Shown: in pieces, positions 1 to 11,633 of the stretch
Layout: the number at the start of each line of letters is the position of its first letter
Position numbering within the stretch: position 1 is the first letter of the stretch
DNA from: Posidonia oceanica
Lineage: Eukaryota; Streptophyta; Magnoliopsida; Alismatales; Posidoniaceae
Direction of reading: 5' to 3'
NCBI GenBank assembly: GCA_037176725.1
Contig: JAZBRS010000026.1
Location: 147,137,501 to 147,201,500 of the forward strand
Length of the DNA stretch: 64,000 bases
The notes under the pieces: model-generated
Database searches by the model: none
Seen by the model: the letters and a program-made list of their open reading frames with translations, nothing else
Told to the model about the DNA's origin: nothing
Made by a program: the position numbers and the translations under genes

Positions 1-474
1 ATAAAAATTCATGCGGTCATATTGTGCCGTTCACAATTCATGCGTCCTGCCTGACGAAATCCTTGCAATGTTGAATGCTGTAGGAAAGAGAAAACTCCTC
101 TCCACCTGAACGCTTGCCAAAAAAAAAAAAAATGCTCTAGTGCTGTAGTCCGCCAACATTCCAAACAAAAGAGACCTCTAAACACAGAGAGAGCGATCCT
201 TGAACTGTTCTCAAGCAAGATAGAGCAATCTAAGAGCATAGAGCGTCTGTCCCTCCTCGCTTGGAGTTGGCGATCCCCTGGCCGTAGGCTTTCTGTTCAC
301 CGGTCGGGCCAGTATTGGAGGTAGATCGATGTTGCAAAACATCTAATCGTAGCTGTTCTCTGTCGACTCGGAGATGCGATGGTGAAGAAGGCACCCTCCT
401 GGTCCAACCACCGGAAGCTCTTGGCTGGTTTGGAGCTCTTATAACTGCCCCTTAGGCCGGTTGACCCCTTCTTC
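1..474. other. No gene recognised
   Basis: Only short open frames without recognisable motifs. A run of about 13 A residues lies near 119-132. The stretch probably belongs to the same decayed retroelement as the next feature, but nothing in the sequence proves it. Confidence 0.3.
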
Positions 475-3400
475 TTGTATGGATCTCCCATTCGTCTCTC
501 TCGCTCGTCCCTTCTTTCTTCTCCCTCATCTTCCCTAGGATGGTCTTCTTCCTCGCCGGCTGCTCAGAAGGCCAGATCCCTTAGGTCTTCTCACGGAAGG
601 TCTTCTCCCACATATCTTCTTCTTCTTCGTCTGACTCCCGCTCTCCACTGGTGGATAGTGCCTGTACTTTATGTATAGTTGAGAGAGCTGATAGATCCCC
701 TTCCCTTGTTTCTTCTCCCTCTGATATCTAGGCTACTTTTGGACTCTCTGGATTGTCGTAGACTAGTCCTATGATTACGGGCTCCTCGTTAATCCACCTA
801 GATTGTGTAGCACCTTATTTTAAGGATGTCGATGGTTTGTCTGAAGCTAGTGGATTGAATGATTTAGCTGCCACTAGTGATTTTGTCCTTGGGAACTCAA
901 GTTTTTTTTCTTCCTCGATGATTGACTTTGAAGATAATTGCTTCTCCCCCTCTAACCCGGGCTCTGTGGCAAATATGGTCACTAAAATTGCTAATACGTC
1001 TCTCAACTCGGCTATTCTAGACTCCAGTTTAGGAATGTGCCAATCCCTAACTCCTTCGATTGAGATAGATTGGACTTTTGTAGAATGTAGTCCTGCCGGG
1101 AACTTTTACAGTCACGGTGCTTGTTTCCCCTCGCCTCTTCCTGAGATTGTTCAGGAGGAGAGCCTTGCGCCTCCTTCCCAGGAAACATGTCAATCTTCCC
1201 TTCTTGGAAGGGAGGTTGCCTACCTTGTTCCCTCGGCTACAGTGCCGGTGATATCGGCTACCGACGGTCAAACCACCTCCACTATTGAGGCGAAGGATTT
1301 CCACTGAATCCTTTCAAATCCCACCATTAATTGCCATGACAGCCTTTTGTCAGACGCGTCCTTTGGTGTTAGTCTTGGGGAGTGGTGCGAGATTTTGAAA
1401 TCTAATGCATTAATTGCTAAACGTGAATTTGATTTTTTTTTTTTTTTAAAAGCATTCTTTTTGCGTTGACGGTTTTGGTCTCGGGAAACCTAAGCGACGC
1501 CGGTTCCCTTGTTTTATCCCTCTGACATCTTCGACGGTGCCTTATGTTTGTTTGACATTTAACAGCTCTGGGAACCACTTCCTCCCATTGGTGGGTTTCT
1601 TGGATAATAATAATGAGAATATTGGTCATTATGATCCATGCTAAGTTTCTAGGATCTTCTCCCAGCCAAGGACACCTTCTCCTCTCCCCAATGACGATTG
1701 GACTCATGTCAAGCGTCGCCATGTCAAATATGATTGAATTGCTTTCTGTACTCACACGTTGCGTGGTCATCCAAGAAACTGCTGTAGGTTTAAAGGATTT
1801 TGTTTTAGATGCAAATCACCCTCACACTCGGTTGCGGTTTGTAAATTCTTTAAGTGCTTTTCTTCTTCTCAGCGACCTACCCCCTGCCTGTCATAACTCC
1901 CCCTCCTTCCTTGCCATTCCTCCTTCGAACTCATTAATGGTTGGTTATTCTCCTCAACAACTAATAGTCATACCGCCATCAGATGAGATCTACAACGATA
2001 TGGACTTCCTCTTTTCCTGTGTTGTGGTAAATACTAACTACCGTAGCATCTCTATAGAGGAGTTGGCATCTCATTTACTCACGCATTGGCCACAGCAACA
2101 GGAGTGGCAAATCTTCAGAATCACAGATTCTAAGTTCCTAGTGAAGTTATCCTCGCTCTCTCTCCGCGATGAGGCTTTGACATCTACTATCTCTTCTGGT
2201 ATTCGCCTTTATTTTGCTCCTTGGTCTTCTAATATTAACATCGTCCATACTATGGAAGATGAAGGTCTTTGGCTTCGAATGGAAGGCATTCCTTATCATA
2301 TGTGGAGTGTAAACCTATTTCGTACAATGGTCTCCAATTTTATGGAGTTATTGGAAATGGATACGAGCAATGAATAGACATGCTACCAAGGCTATGCTAG
2401 TATTAAGGTCAAGTTGCATCTTGGCAGGGAGATGCCTAGATTAATTCATTTCTCTTTCCTCAGAAAGGTTTACCCTATTTGATTCAATCGTGTGCTGGAT
2501 ATTTGTGCCTTAGTGACCAAATTTGGCCACTCCCCTCTACACCTTTTGCCATGGGTTCTACTGGTACTAAGGGGTGTAGGAAGTCATATGGGAAGTTTTT
2601 TCGAAACAGGGGAGGTCGTAAGGGTGGGCGTGTTGGTAGAGGCAACTTTGGAGGCTATATTGTTTTCAAAAACAACAAGGCTGGTTATAATGTCTGGACG
2701 AGGAGTCCATCTGAGGGGGGTAACATGGGTTGTGACGATACCTAAAGCTCTTATCCTAGAACTTCGAGAAGAACCCCACCTCCATTTGCTGATGCTGGTC
2801 TCCTTCTTAGACTCACTTCTGGGAAGGCTAGAACTTCTGTTGGTGGGAAGGTTGGTCGTCATCCTTCTTCTTTGACCTCTCTACCCTATAAGGCCCCAAC
2901 CCCCAATTCTCCTGCTGCTGGTCAGCCAACCTCCTCTGGGTTTCACGCTGGTCAGGCTTCTTTGCTCAGCTCCAAACCTTCTGCTTCTCATTCCAGTTTT
3001 GATGCTCTGATGAGGAAGGACTCCTCTTATCCCAGTGCTAAGGCTAAGGATCCTCCAAGCACCTCCTCGCATCTGACATCTCAGAGCCTCAAGAATAAAA
3101 AAGCTCGAGTCAAGGCTCTTCTCGCTGCGCTTGATGACCTCGATTCTGAAATATCTGGCACTGAAGACGATGGGCCTGTCGTTGCTCCGGCTCCCGCCAT
3201 ATCCGAGGATCATCACTCTGATGCTTGTCGTACTAGCCCGGCAAAGGTTGTTCAAGGTGCTACTATGAACTCTCCCTTTCCATCTTCCCTTATCGCTAGG
3301 AGGATGAATGATGATTCTCTATCCTCATCCCCCTATCCTCCAGGTCTGGGGATTCTGTTTCTCATTATCTTAGTTTAGACGATATCCTTAAGTGGGATAC

Positions 3401-3487
3401 ATATGATGATTTTATGAATTTTTGCTCTAAGATAGGTATCATGAATAGTAATCGATCGAAAGCCAAAAGACTGCTCGATTTTATTAG
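475..3487 (+). pseudogene. Decayed CCHC / DUF4283-like retroelement ORF (LINE ORF1-type relic)
   Basis: A plus-strand coding trace runs in several frames. Around 1800-1845 a frame offset from the longest ORF reads C-F-R-C-K-S-P-S-H-S-V-A-V-C, a perfect CX2CX4HX4C zinc knuckle. Downstream (about 1990-2370) a 120-residue stretch contains LWLRMEGIPYHMW, followed after a stop by YASIKVKLHLG. This order (knuckle, then a DUF4283-like fold, then a Ser/Pro-rich disordered tail at 2872-3378) matches nucleic-acid-binding ORF1-type proteins of plant non-LTR elements. Several frameshifts and stops (for example at 2377 and near 2470) separate the pieces, so it is not a working gene. No reverse transcriptase follows, because the trace ends at 3488 where LTR-like sequence begins. 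The family assignment rests on motif recall only. Confidence 0.5.
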
Positions 3488-4460
3488 TGTAGACACCCCG
3501 ATTTGACGCTACTCATAGGTGGATTTCTCCGGAAGAGCTCGCTCCGGTCGCGACGAGGCATTACCCAACCATCTTTCCTTAAACCAGCTCAAATCCCACA
3601 CAAATATCCCAAACCTAGTCCAAGACCATAATCAACCTAATACACCAAACACACCTTAAATCCCACCAAAACCTTAAAAACCACCAGAGCCAAAAGCCCA
3701 AGCCCAAGCCCATTTGATGGCCAAGGACTCCAAGAGAACAGGCTCAGAATCCGGCCTACAGGCTATGACCTGGGTCTAGAGCACCTCGTCGGAGCACCCG
3801 GTGAACCTCACCGTACACCTCGCCACTCCCTGCCACTTTGAGCCCTCACCGCACGTCTCACCGCTCTCTGCCACTCTGAGTCCTCACTGCATGTCACGCC
3901 ACTCCTAGCCACCAGCAGCACGCAAGCAGGCAGCAAAAACAGAGAATTCGGAGTAGGGGAAGTGTGTGCAATTCCCGGGCGAACGAGACCTCTTGTACGA
4001 GCGCAATCTGAGAGAAATCCGAACACCTCGCACCACCGCAGCCCATACCACAGCCGGCACCGTAGCTTACCGCCGTGACCGAGCCCGCCGACGCACGCTG
4101 TGACTCATTGCATCGGGAGACCACGCGCCGGAATCTACACAGGTGAGACTCGCCTCTCCCGCAGCAATGTAGTCTAATTACGTTTCCTATTTGTTTCCCG
4201 AATGCCATTTTTGCATCGTTTTCTTCCTTGGTTTACCGCTGACATCCATTTGCATCCGGGGTGTGCTCTCGACTTTGTGCTCAACCAGAGGCCAATGAGC
4301 CCGAATAGGCCTCACCCCCACATTCACGCATAGCTCCCTGAGCCCTCCCGGTGACAGGGCGTCGTCTCCGTCAACCATGCAAACGGCCGACCTTCCGCCC
4401 CATGACGGGTGGAGTCGACGCCATGGAGGGGAGATCGGGGATGCACCGTTTTGTGTATTC
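3488..4460 (+). repeat. LTR-like segment starting TGTAGACACCCC
   Basis: Sequence changes character at 3488 with TGTAGACACCCCGATTTGAC, close to the TGTAGAGACCCCAATTTGAC read leftward from 63520. Both look like 5' ends of long gypsy-type LTRs. The segment is C-rich and ends abruptly before hAT-derived sequence at about 4465. I could not find a matching second LTR, a primer binding site or a clean target duplication, so it is a truncated LTR at best. ORFs inside it on the minus strand have no recognisable domain. Confidence 0.45.
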
Positions 4461-4464
4461 TCAC

Positions 4465-5170
4465 TTGCATTATTTCAATTTGTTTTGATAATACTAGTAA
4501 TAGTAATACTTCTACTAGATTATGAAAAAATAAGTTTAATCTTACATTAGATGGAACTTTATTTCATTGTTGATGTTCTTGTCGTGTGATAAATATAATT
4601 GTTCAAGATGGTGTAAGAAATATTAAGGAATATTTAGAAAATATAAGAAAAACTCTTTTGTTTTTCAAAGTTCAACAACTAGATATCAAGAATTTACGGA
4701 ATTATGTTTGTAAAATAATGTTAAAGACCTAAAAAGTTTAAGGTGAATTTCTAAAATATATGGAATTCAACATATGATATGTTACACTCATGTATTAATT
4801 ATAGTGAAATAATTAGTTTATTTTATAATGAAAAACAAATTGATTGTTATTCAAGTGAAAATGATTGGTCAAATTGTAAAATCATTTTAGATTTTTTAGA
4901 ACCTTTTTATGAAACAACTAAGGCTTTATCTGATCAATATTATCCTACTTCACTTTTATTGTCTCATATTTATCAATTTAGTCATGTTTTTGCAAATTAT
5001 AGAAATTATGATAGTTTTGCTTGTATAATTAAAGACATGGAAGAAAATTTTATAAAAATTGGTCTAAACCTTCAGTTTTGTTTTGTTTAGCTTATGTAGT
5101 GGATCCTAGAATTAAACTTAGTGGATTTCTAGCTATAAGTGATCATAGTTTTGAATGGGCATCTGACTAA
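4465..5170 (+). pseudogene. hAT-superfamily transposase relic
   Basis: Reading across frame breaks, the plus strand shows the hAT order: F-D-N-T-S-N (about 4495-4512), then LDGTLFH (4548-4568), NIIVQDG (4590-4611) and EYLENIR. A 103-residue ORF at 4779-5090 follows, with FLEPFYETTKALSDQYYPTS and a late IKDMEENF motif, and then VVDPRIKL (near 5095-5120). These correspond to the DNA-contact core and the region before the C-terminal dimerisation domain of Ac/RICESLEEPER-type transposases. The RW-S/T motif between the first and second blocks is lost. There is no BED finger and no terminal inverted repeats, so this is a dead internal fragment. Confidence 0.7.
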
Positions 5171-6439
5171 GGAAACTTACATGGTACATCTTGAAGGGTT
5201 TGTGGTCAAGAGACTGGAATGGAAGATATGTAAATTGGTAAAATTTCTACACTGACTAAGACAAAATCTCAAGGTGTGGCATGAGAAACATGACAAAATG
5301 ATCAAGTCAAATAGCTACTAGTTAATAATGTTGACAAATGTGTTTACACTTTCACATATGGAAGAGGAGTCATCATATGCCCTTAGGTGGACGATAAACT
5401 TAGCTTTGGTACTTATACAAAGGTTGTAAAAAAGAGAAAGAAAATTCTTTTATCCAGGTCCAACATAAATGAAATGGGTTGACATCAAAAGTTTTTCAAG
5501 TGGGCCCATATTGTCCAAAATAGCCCAATACAGGTACAAATATAGGGAGATCCACCAATGACACTACTGCAAGGTCCAAGTCCACTACATGTCCAAGAGC
5601 AAAATAGGGAGGCATGCCACATACATGTGAGATCATATTGGTGATGGCGGGCTGCCCTTCAATATAGCAACCTTAGGTATATAGATGACATTGCATTCCA
5701 GCCTATCAATATTATGTTAAAAAAAGGAAGGATTGGATCATTTTTAAAATTAATCTTGCCACTTCAAATCGGCCGGCAAGAGATACCACCCACTCATATC
5801 ATAATGGAATTTGGAAATTTGAATTGTTCTTAATTAACATGAATTCAAAATGAGAAGCACCACCTCTATATAAAGGAAAGGCCTCCGCCAACAGAAGGGA
5901 GACACTTACAAGATACTGAGAACACCTGTCCATAACATATAGAGGTACGTACACCACAAGAGGAAAGACTCATCATCACAAGACAAGGAGAGAAAGAGGA
6001 AGTCCATCCAGGAGGTTTCACCATTTTCAATCAGCCACTTGCATCTACCCACATCCAAGGAGAAGGTAACAACGAGAAGACCACTTATGAATATTGTAAG
6101 ACCTCTCTTTTCTTCCCTTCAAGGTTGTGCTCCTACAGGATAGTTTATGTATCGAAATTTTATACATGTATTAGATTGCTAATAATACAATGCTTAAATC
6201 TTATGTATTCTATATTGTCTTTATATGTAATATTATATCATGTATTATTTGACACTATACTCAATAATAGATAACATATATACCCGAGACACTATTATAT
6301 GCATGTCTCAACACCATATTTGATTATGTATATTTGGTTTCCTATGCTTTATTTTTTATACTATATTTGATTGCATGCTTTTGATATTTAATTTGTATTA
6401 GAGCATGATATTTATTTTTCTTAAATCATTGTATATTGA
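5171..6439. other. Non-coding repeat-like stretch with a TATA-like box
   Basis: No coding trace. A TATATAAA box sits at 5867-5874, followed by purine-rich sequence resembling a transcribed leader, so this may be a piece of an LTR or another promoter-bearing repeat. I found no paired copy in the window. From about 6160 the sequence becomes very AT-rich. Confidence 0.3.
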
Positions 6440-6680
6440 ATTTAACTAAATTCACATCGACATTAAATTTGATTTATTTTTGACAGTAATCCAATTAAAT
6501 CATATTTGATCTCATAATTACATCGACATTATATTCGATTTATGCTAGATCTAGTATTCAAGCATATTTTCTAACATATTTATATTGATGTTATATTTGA
6601 TTTATGTCAAATCTCATGTTACAATTATATCATATGTGATAACCTTTTTTTATCGACATTATATTCGATTTTATACGCAT
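6440..6680. repeat. Degenerate AT-rich tandem repeat
   Basis: Four diverged copies of a motif like CATCGACATTATATTCGATT begin near 6449, 6522, 6585 and 6648, giving a spacing of about 63-73 bp. No coding capacity. Confidence 0.5.
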
Positions 6681-6913
6681 GTCTGATCTTGTGTATTTCT
6701 CAACATTATGCTAATCATGTATTAATTTAGATATTATACTCAAATATGCATGATTAAACATATAAATTACTTCCCTTGCTTGCCAATAATCCATAAATTT
6801 TATTATATAATTTTTGTCCCTTTATTCTTGTATACGTGCGTGACATAACGAAATTCTCTTATGGTAATTAATGGATCCTCATCAGAGTTGTAGAAAAAAA
6901 TATTGAAAAAAGG

Positions 6914-7559
6914 ATTCTTTGCATATATACCCTTGGAAACCCTTTTTATTGCAGGCATACCCCTGCATACTTTAAAATAACTGGTGTACCCTTGGATTTT
7001 TCCTTTGTTTGCATATGTGCCTTTTCCGATTACATTGGCTACGTTTTCCACAGTTTGATCATTTGACCACAAAAAAACAAAACAACCCTTTTTGTTGGGG
7101 TAACAAACATAATTATTTCATCTCCTCTTCCAATATCCAAACTTAAGTTACCAAAATGTCCTTTTTATTTTTGATCATTGGACACTACCTACATTATAAA
7201 TACAACATACATCTTCCTACGAAGGGTAGTTTGGTCAAAAAAAAAAGGGAATGATGGAGGAAGATGTATGTTGTATTTATAAATCGTAGGTAGTCTCCAA
7301 TGGTCAAATAATGAAAAGGGTATTTTGGTAATTTAGATTTTGGTATCTAAAGACAAGATGCAATAGTCATGTTTGTTGTTCCAATAACAATGATAGTTTG
7401 GTCACTTTTTGTGGTCGTACTAATGATAATCATAGCCAATATAAGCGAAAAGGCACATATGCAAACGAAGGAAAATTCCAAGGGTACACTAGTTATTTTG
7501 AAGTATGTAGGGATACAACTACAATAAAAAGGGTTTCCAGGGACATATATGCAAAGAAT
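6914..7559. mobile_element. Fold-back (long inverted repeat) MITE-like element, about 646 bp
   Basis: The two halves are inverted copies. The left arm begins ATTCTTTGCATATATACCC; the right arm ends with its complement at 7559. The arms pair through the middle, where a block near 7190-7222 matches inverted sequence at 7256-7290, separated by a loop of only about 35 bp. Open frames on opposite strands in the two arms (6803-7072 minus, 7398-7637 plus) translate to similar peptides purely because of this symmetry. Outside the termini the flanks differ. I see no clear target duplication. Confidence 0.7.
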
Positions 7560-7638
7560 TATAATAGCACCCCAAGATTTATTAAAAAATACAAATTCTA
7601 TGGGATTGTAGAAAAGAACCAGCAAATAGAGTCGTAGA

Positions 7639-7850
7639 GTGACCTTGGGGATCAAGACATTGAGAACGACAGAGAGGTTCCCCTTGAGACAATCTCAGTA
7701 TAGATAATGTACTTATAAAGTACAAGTATTCTAACATAGCAAAAGTGACCTTGGGGATCAAGACAGTGAGAACGATAGAGAGGTTCACCTTGAGACAATC
7801 TCAGTATAGATAATGTACTTACAAAGTACAAGTATTCTAACATAGCAACA
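7639..7850. repeat. Two-copy 106-bp tandem duplication
   Basis: The block at 7639-7744 is repeated at 7745-7850 with few differences; each copy starts GTGACCTTGGGGATCAAGAC. It lies just outside the fold-back element and has no coding content. Confidence 0.85.
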
Positions 7851-8436
7851 GTGTACACATCGTACAACTATATGCGCAAGTTAGAGGAGAATAGTGGAAA
7901 ATTGTATGACCAGTAGAGTATTTCAAAGTTGTTGGAAGTCACATGGATGCAATGTATTGCACTAGGCTAGAATGAATAAGTTGATCAAGTTCACTAAGAA
8001 TCCAGCTTAGGAGCATTGGTTTCTTATAGAAAGGTAATAGCTTACATAATCAAACAAAGGATTATGTTCTACACCTTAATGACCACCCTATTGTGATTGA
8101 AAGATGCTTATGTAGCGTTTAGTAATGCTTATGAAAAAACAAATTATTTCTATGAGCAGTGTTTTTGAAAAAGTTAGTCTCCACAACATTTTAAAATCAA
8201 TGTTTTTAGAAGTTTTTATGCACAAACAAGAAACTAGCTTATCGAAATAGTTTAGCATAAAAAATGTGTTTAGTTCAACTTTTTAGGAATAAGTATTTTC
8301 TTTTCAAAAGCTAGTCCAAATAATTGTTGCCAAACGGACCCTTAGATGCGACTTGGAAAGAAAAGAAAGATAGAACATCTACAAGTGAATTTGTCTTTCA
8401 AGTTGTTAGAGCTGTTATGCATGTAATTCTTTCGAA
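7851..8436. other. No feature recognised
   Basis: AT-rich unique-looking sequence between the tandem duplication and the left end of the interrupted TIR element. No coding trace, RNA gene or repeat pair was seen. Confidence 0.4.
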
Positions 8437-9825
8437 TTGCATATATACCTTGTAAAATTTTTCTAATTGGACACATATCCTAATAGTTTGATTCTGTCAG
8501 TTGTAACACCTGGGAATTCATTTCCTTGTAATTATGCTTGTTTAATGAATTCCTTAGCTTTGGTTGGGTGTTAGTGGCCTTGCGGACCCCACTTGAGTTG
8601 TTGTGGGTCCCATCTGTGGTTTATGTGGGTCTCCACCTGTATTGTTGTGGTAGACTCCCACTTGTGGTGGTTGATGGGACAGATTGTAGTCTGATCCCTG
8701 TATTTCTCTCTCTCTTTCTCTCCCTTTCTCTCTCTCTCTCTTTCTCTTTCTCCCTCCCCCTCCTTCCCTCTCTCTCTCTCTTTCCTTCCCCACCCCTCCC
8801 TAACGTGCCACTTCCCCCTTCTCTCTTCCCTTCCCCCTCCCCTCACGCGTGTCTCCCCTCCTCCTCCCCCCGCTCGTGCTCCCTTCCTCCTCCTCCTCCC
8901 CGTGCGATGCCCTAGCCGGGCAGCCCTCTCCTCCTCCCCCTCTCCCCACCCCCTCCTTCCTCTCCCTCCCTCCTCCTTTCCCCCTTCCTCTCCTCTCCCG
9001 TCCCCTTCCTCCTCCTCTTCTCCTCCTCTCGCTGGTGGTTGGCGGCTGCGGTGGCAGCCGGTGGTGCGGCGGCGAGCTCCAGTCGGCTTTTTGGTGGAGT
9101 GGCGTGCCGTGTGCGGCGTGTGGAGCTCGGTGGGTGCGTGGATCACCGGTGGATGGAGGTTGTCCCTCTGTCCCAAGGTACACGCCTTGCCTTAGGAGTC
9201 TTTTATATTTAGAATTTGTCTTGTATGCTTCCCTTGCCATGATTTGTATGTTATATTTAAGTTTGGCAATTTTTAAAGATTTATATGCATTTAGGCGAAT
9301 TTAATTGGCTTCAATTAGTTTATAGCTTGAATGTGGATTTTTGGTGGTTTCTTGAGCTGTAGGCTCAAGAACGCCTCAAAATTGATATGCTTGTGTTCCT
9401 TGACATGTATGGAATGTCATGGAAGTGATTTGATAATTTTTAGAGATTTATTGTGGTTTTACCTGAATTTATGGCCCGAATGACTTAAATGCTTGAATTG
9501 TGGTTTTCCGGTAGATTCCGGTGTTTTGGGCCTCGGATTGAGGCGATTGTGATATATTTGTGTTGCTCGAGCTGAGACGCTCGTTTGCTCGTGTTGTGCG
9601 TCCGGTTTGGCGCGGATTTGATATGGTTTTGTGGTTTTTATAGAAATCGACTTGAGTTTTGGATTTCTGGTGTTTTCTCGTGTTACGTGCCTCGGAATGC
9701 CATATCGAGGGTATGGTTGCATTCCTTGTTTTATTCCGGAGATTCCGGTATATGGCATGTTCGTTTTCGAGTTTGTTTCGGACGATGGGGGGTTTAAGTC
9801 GGTTCTTTAAGTTTTCTGAACTGAC

Positions 9826-9992
9826 CTAGAACGGAGCCCCGTTGGTAGAACGGAGTTCCGTTTTCCCCTGGTCTGGAGTTCCGTTTTAGGAGCGGAGCCC
9901 CGTTTTCCCTGGTCCGGAGTCCTGTTTTTGGGAGGAGCCCCGTTTGCTGTAGCAAAACGGAGCGCCAGTCCAAGACGGAGCTCCGTTCCAGT
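9826..9992. repeat. GC-rich quasi-palindromic CGGAG/CCGTTT block in the LTR
   Basis: About seven repeats of an ACGGAGNNCCGTTTTCCC-type unit. One copy is the perfect palindrome ACGGAGCTCCGT, near 9980-9991. The equivalent block in the 3' LTR (about 17725-17885) has the same units with many substitutions. The two other Tekay-type LTRs in the window have a different repeat block (CGGTCGACCG-type) at the same place. Confidence 0.7.
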
Positions 9993-10789
9993 GCTGAGTT
10001 GTAAGCCTTAGCCTTGATCTCGTATTCCGGTGTATTTCGACGTGCCGAATCAGAGACTGAGTGTTTTCTCAGCGAATGTTTTCCAGTGTGGTTTCCCTCG
10101 GTTGGTTTTTGGACTTTTGGTGCTTTAGCCCATGATATTTGATAAATGTTTTCAAAGAGGTTTCTGAGGAAAAATATGAATGGTTTGCAAATGGTTTTGC
10201 CGAGGTTTTCCGTAGTCGGAAACCTGAGAGTTGTGTTGGCTGGACCCGGGGATGCGACGGCGTTCCTGGTGTGTCGCACACTTCGCTTGGGTTGAGGTTT
10301 GGGGGTCGGGGTGCCGGCCGTACCTAGCGGTATCGTAGCAGCGGATTCGGGAGGTATGATACTCCTGCGTAGCTGGGCGTGATATCCTAGTTGTTACGAG
10401 CACCGGGACTCGCCTTGTTTTGGGTGCCGGCTGAGCCTAGGGGTTGGAGCCTCTAGTGGTTCGGGGTACTGGTGCTGGCTGAGCTTAGAGGTTGAAGCCT
10501 CTAGTGGTTCGGAGCACTGAGTTGAGGTCGCCGTATATTAGACGTGTCCTGTGGTTTGTCCTGAGTGAGGACAGCTTGCCCAGTTAGAGTGAGTAGCTTC
10601 CTTGGTGAGGGATTGCTTTGAGACGTCTCTAGTGACAAGATGCCGGAACGGACACGTTCCTCCACAGGACGGGTGTCTGTGGCAGTGCAGTGAGCTACAA
10701 GGGTGAGCCCCTGGCTACTGCTTGAGGTCAGATCAGTTGCTTGGCACCAGGCAATACGATCAGTTGTGATTTTGTGCTAGTGGGACTGT

Positions 10790-11060
10790 GTTTTGTTATT
10801 GCTGGCCGTATTAGGCCTTGAGCTTTGCCTGAATTTGAGCTTTGTGTGTTTTGGGCCGTAGTAGGCCAGTTGTTTTCCACCTGTGCGTGGCGTGAGTTTG
10901 TGATTTGTGTTTTGGACCGTATTAGGCCAATTGCTTTTCGCCCGTGCGTGGCGTGGGTTTGTGGTTTGTGTGTTTTGGGCCATATTAGGCCAGTTGCTTT
11001 CCCACCTAGTTGCGGTGCGTGGCTGTGGTTTTGAGGTTTTGGGCCAGTGGGCCGTGGCTT
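10790..11060 (+). repeat. About 61-bp tandem repeat in the 5' LTR
   Basis: At least three copies of a unit containing TTTTGGGCCGTAGTAGGCC and GTGCGTGGCGTG occur in a row. The 3' LTR has the same array at about 18690-18920. Confidence 0.8.
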
Positions 11061-11464
11061 TGTATATTATTTTTGGAAACGCCTGTCTTCCCCGGTTTTA
11101 ACTTGTGGGTTTTGGGAAGAGTGTTTTATTGATTTATATTGCTTGTTGTGGACCTAGATTTTGGGGTTTTGCCGGTTGTACCGTATTTGAGGTTTTATGT
11201 CGGTTTCTCGCGTGGTTTTGCGAGGTGTGTGCTGGGTGACGATTTCTAGGTCACTCATGTGTGCTTGTTTGGTTTTCAGGTGCAGATGATTAGCTGGTTT
11301 GGAGTATAGTGCATATAAAGGGAGTCACGTATCTGTCCACTACAGGTTCCTGACATTGATATTGTTGTCAGCCTAGTGTTTTGTGGTAAATTGTTGTATT
11401 TAATTAAATTTTAAATTTGTTGGGCTGTAGGTTTTGTGGGTAGCGACTTGGGTCGTTACAGGTT

Positions 11465-11476
11465 TGGTATCAGAGC
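11465..11476 (+). other. Primer binding site (initiator Met-tRNA)
   Basis: TGGTATCAGAGC, the standard complement of the initiator methionine tRNA 3' end, starts 4 bp after the 5' LTR end. It primes minus-strand DNA synthesis. Confidence 0.95.
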
Positions 11477-11633
11477 CCAGGTTCACTAGGTTGCACTAGC
11501 CTAGGAGTGGTCAGTCTAGTGACTCCATAGGGAATTGCATGTCATGGTTGAGTCTGCACCTGTTGTTTGGCATATATTATTGCTTGTCTTATTACTGTGG
11601 TGCAGGTTTTTGTTGCTTCTCTCCAGGTTCAGC

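Larger units (their letters stand above)
8502..11460 (+). repeat. 5' LTR of Tekay-like element
   Basis: This 2,959-bp repeat matches 16366-19341. It contains, in order: a polypyrimidine tract (about 8700-9030); a GC-rich stretch; a block of CGGAG/CCGTT quasi-palindromes (9826-9992); a duplicated GCCTCTAGTGGTTCGG unit (about 10430-10535); and a tandem array of about 61 bp (10790-11060). It ends TCGTTACA directly before the primer binding site. Long Pro/Ser-rich open frames in the C+T tract are composition artefacts, not genes. Confidence 0.95.

Noticed and set aside
771..1307. 178-codon ORF as an independent gene
   Set aside because: No recognisable domain and no start or splice context; it lies in line with the decayed retroelement downstream. 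Kept only as part of that relic.
4779..5090. Possible intact host gene of 103 codons
   Set aside because: The flanks show clear hAT transposase motifs in other frames; it is a fragment of that relic.
6803..7637. Two similar peptides on opposite strands as a conserved small gene family
   Set aside because: They are the two arms of one inverted repeat, so similarity is automatic.
8538..9304. Long Pro/Ser-rich ORFs on both strands in the LTR (also at 16167-17136 and 49518-50096)
   Set aside because: They arise from the C+T-rich tract of Tekay-type LTRs. The copies have different lengths and frames and no recognisable domain.
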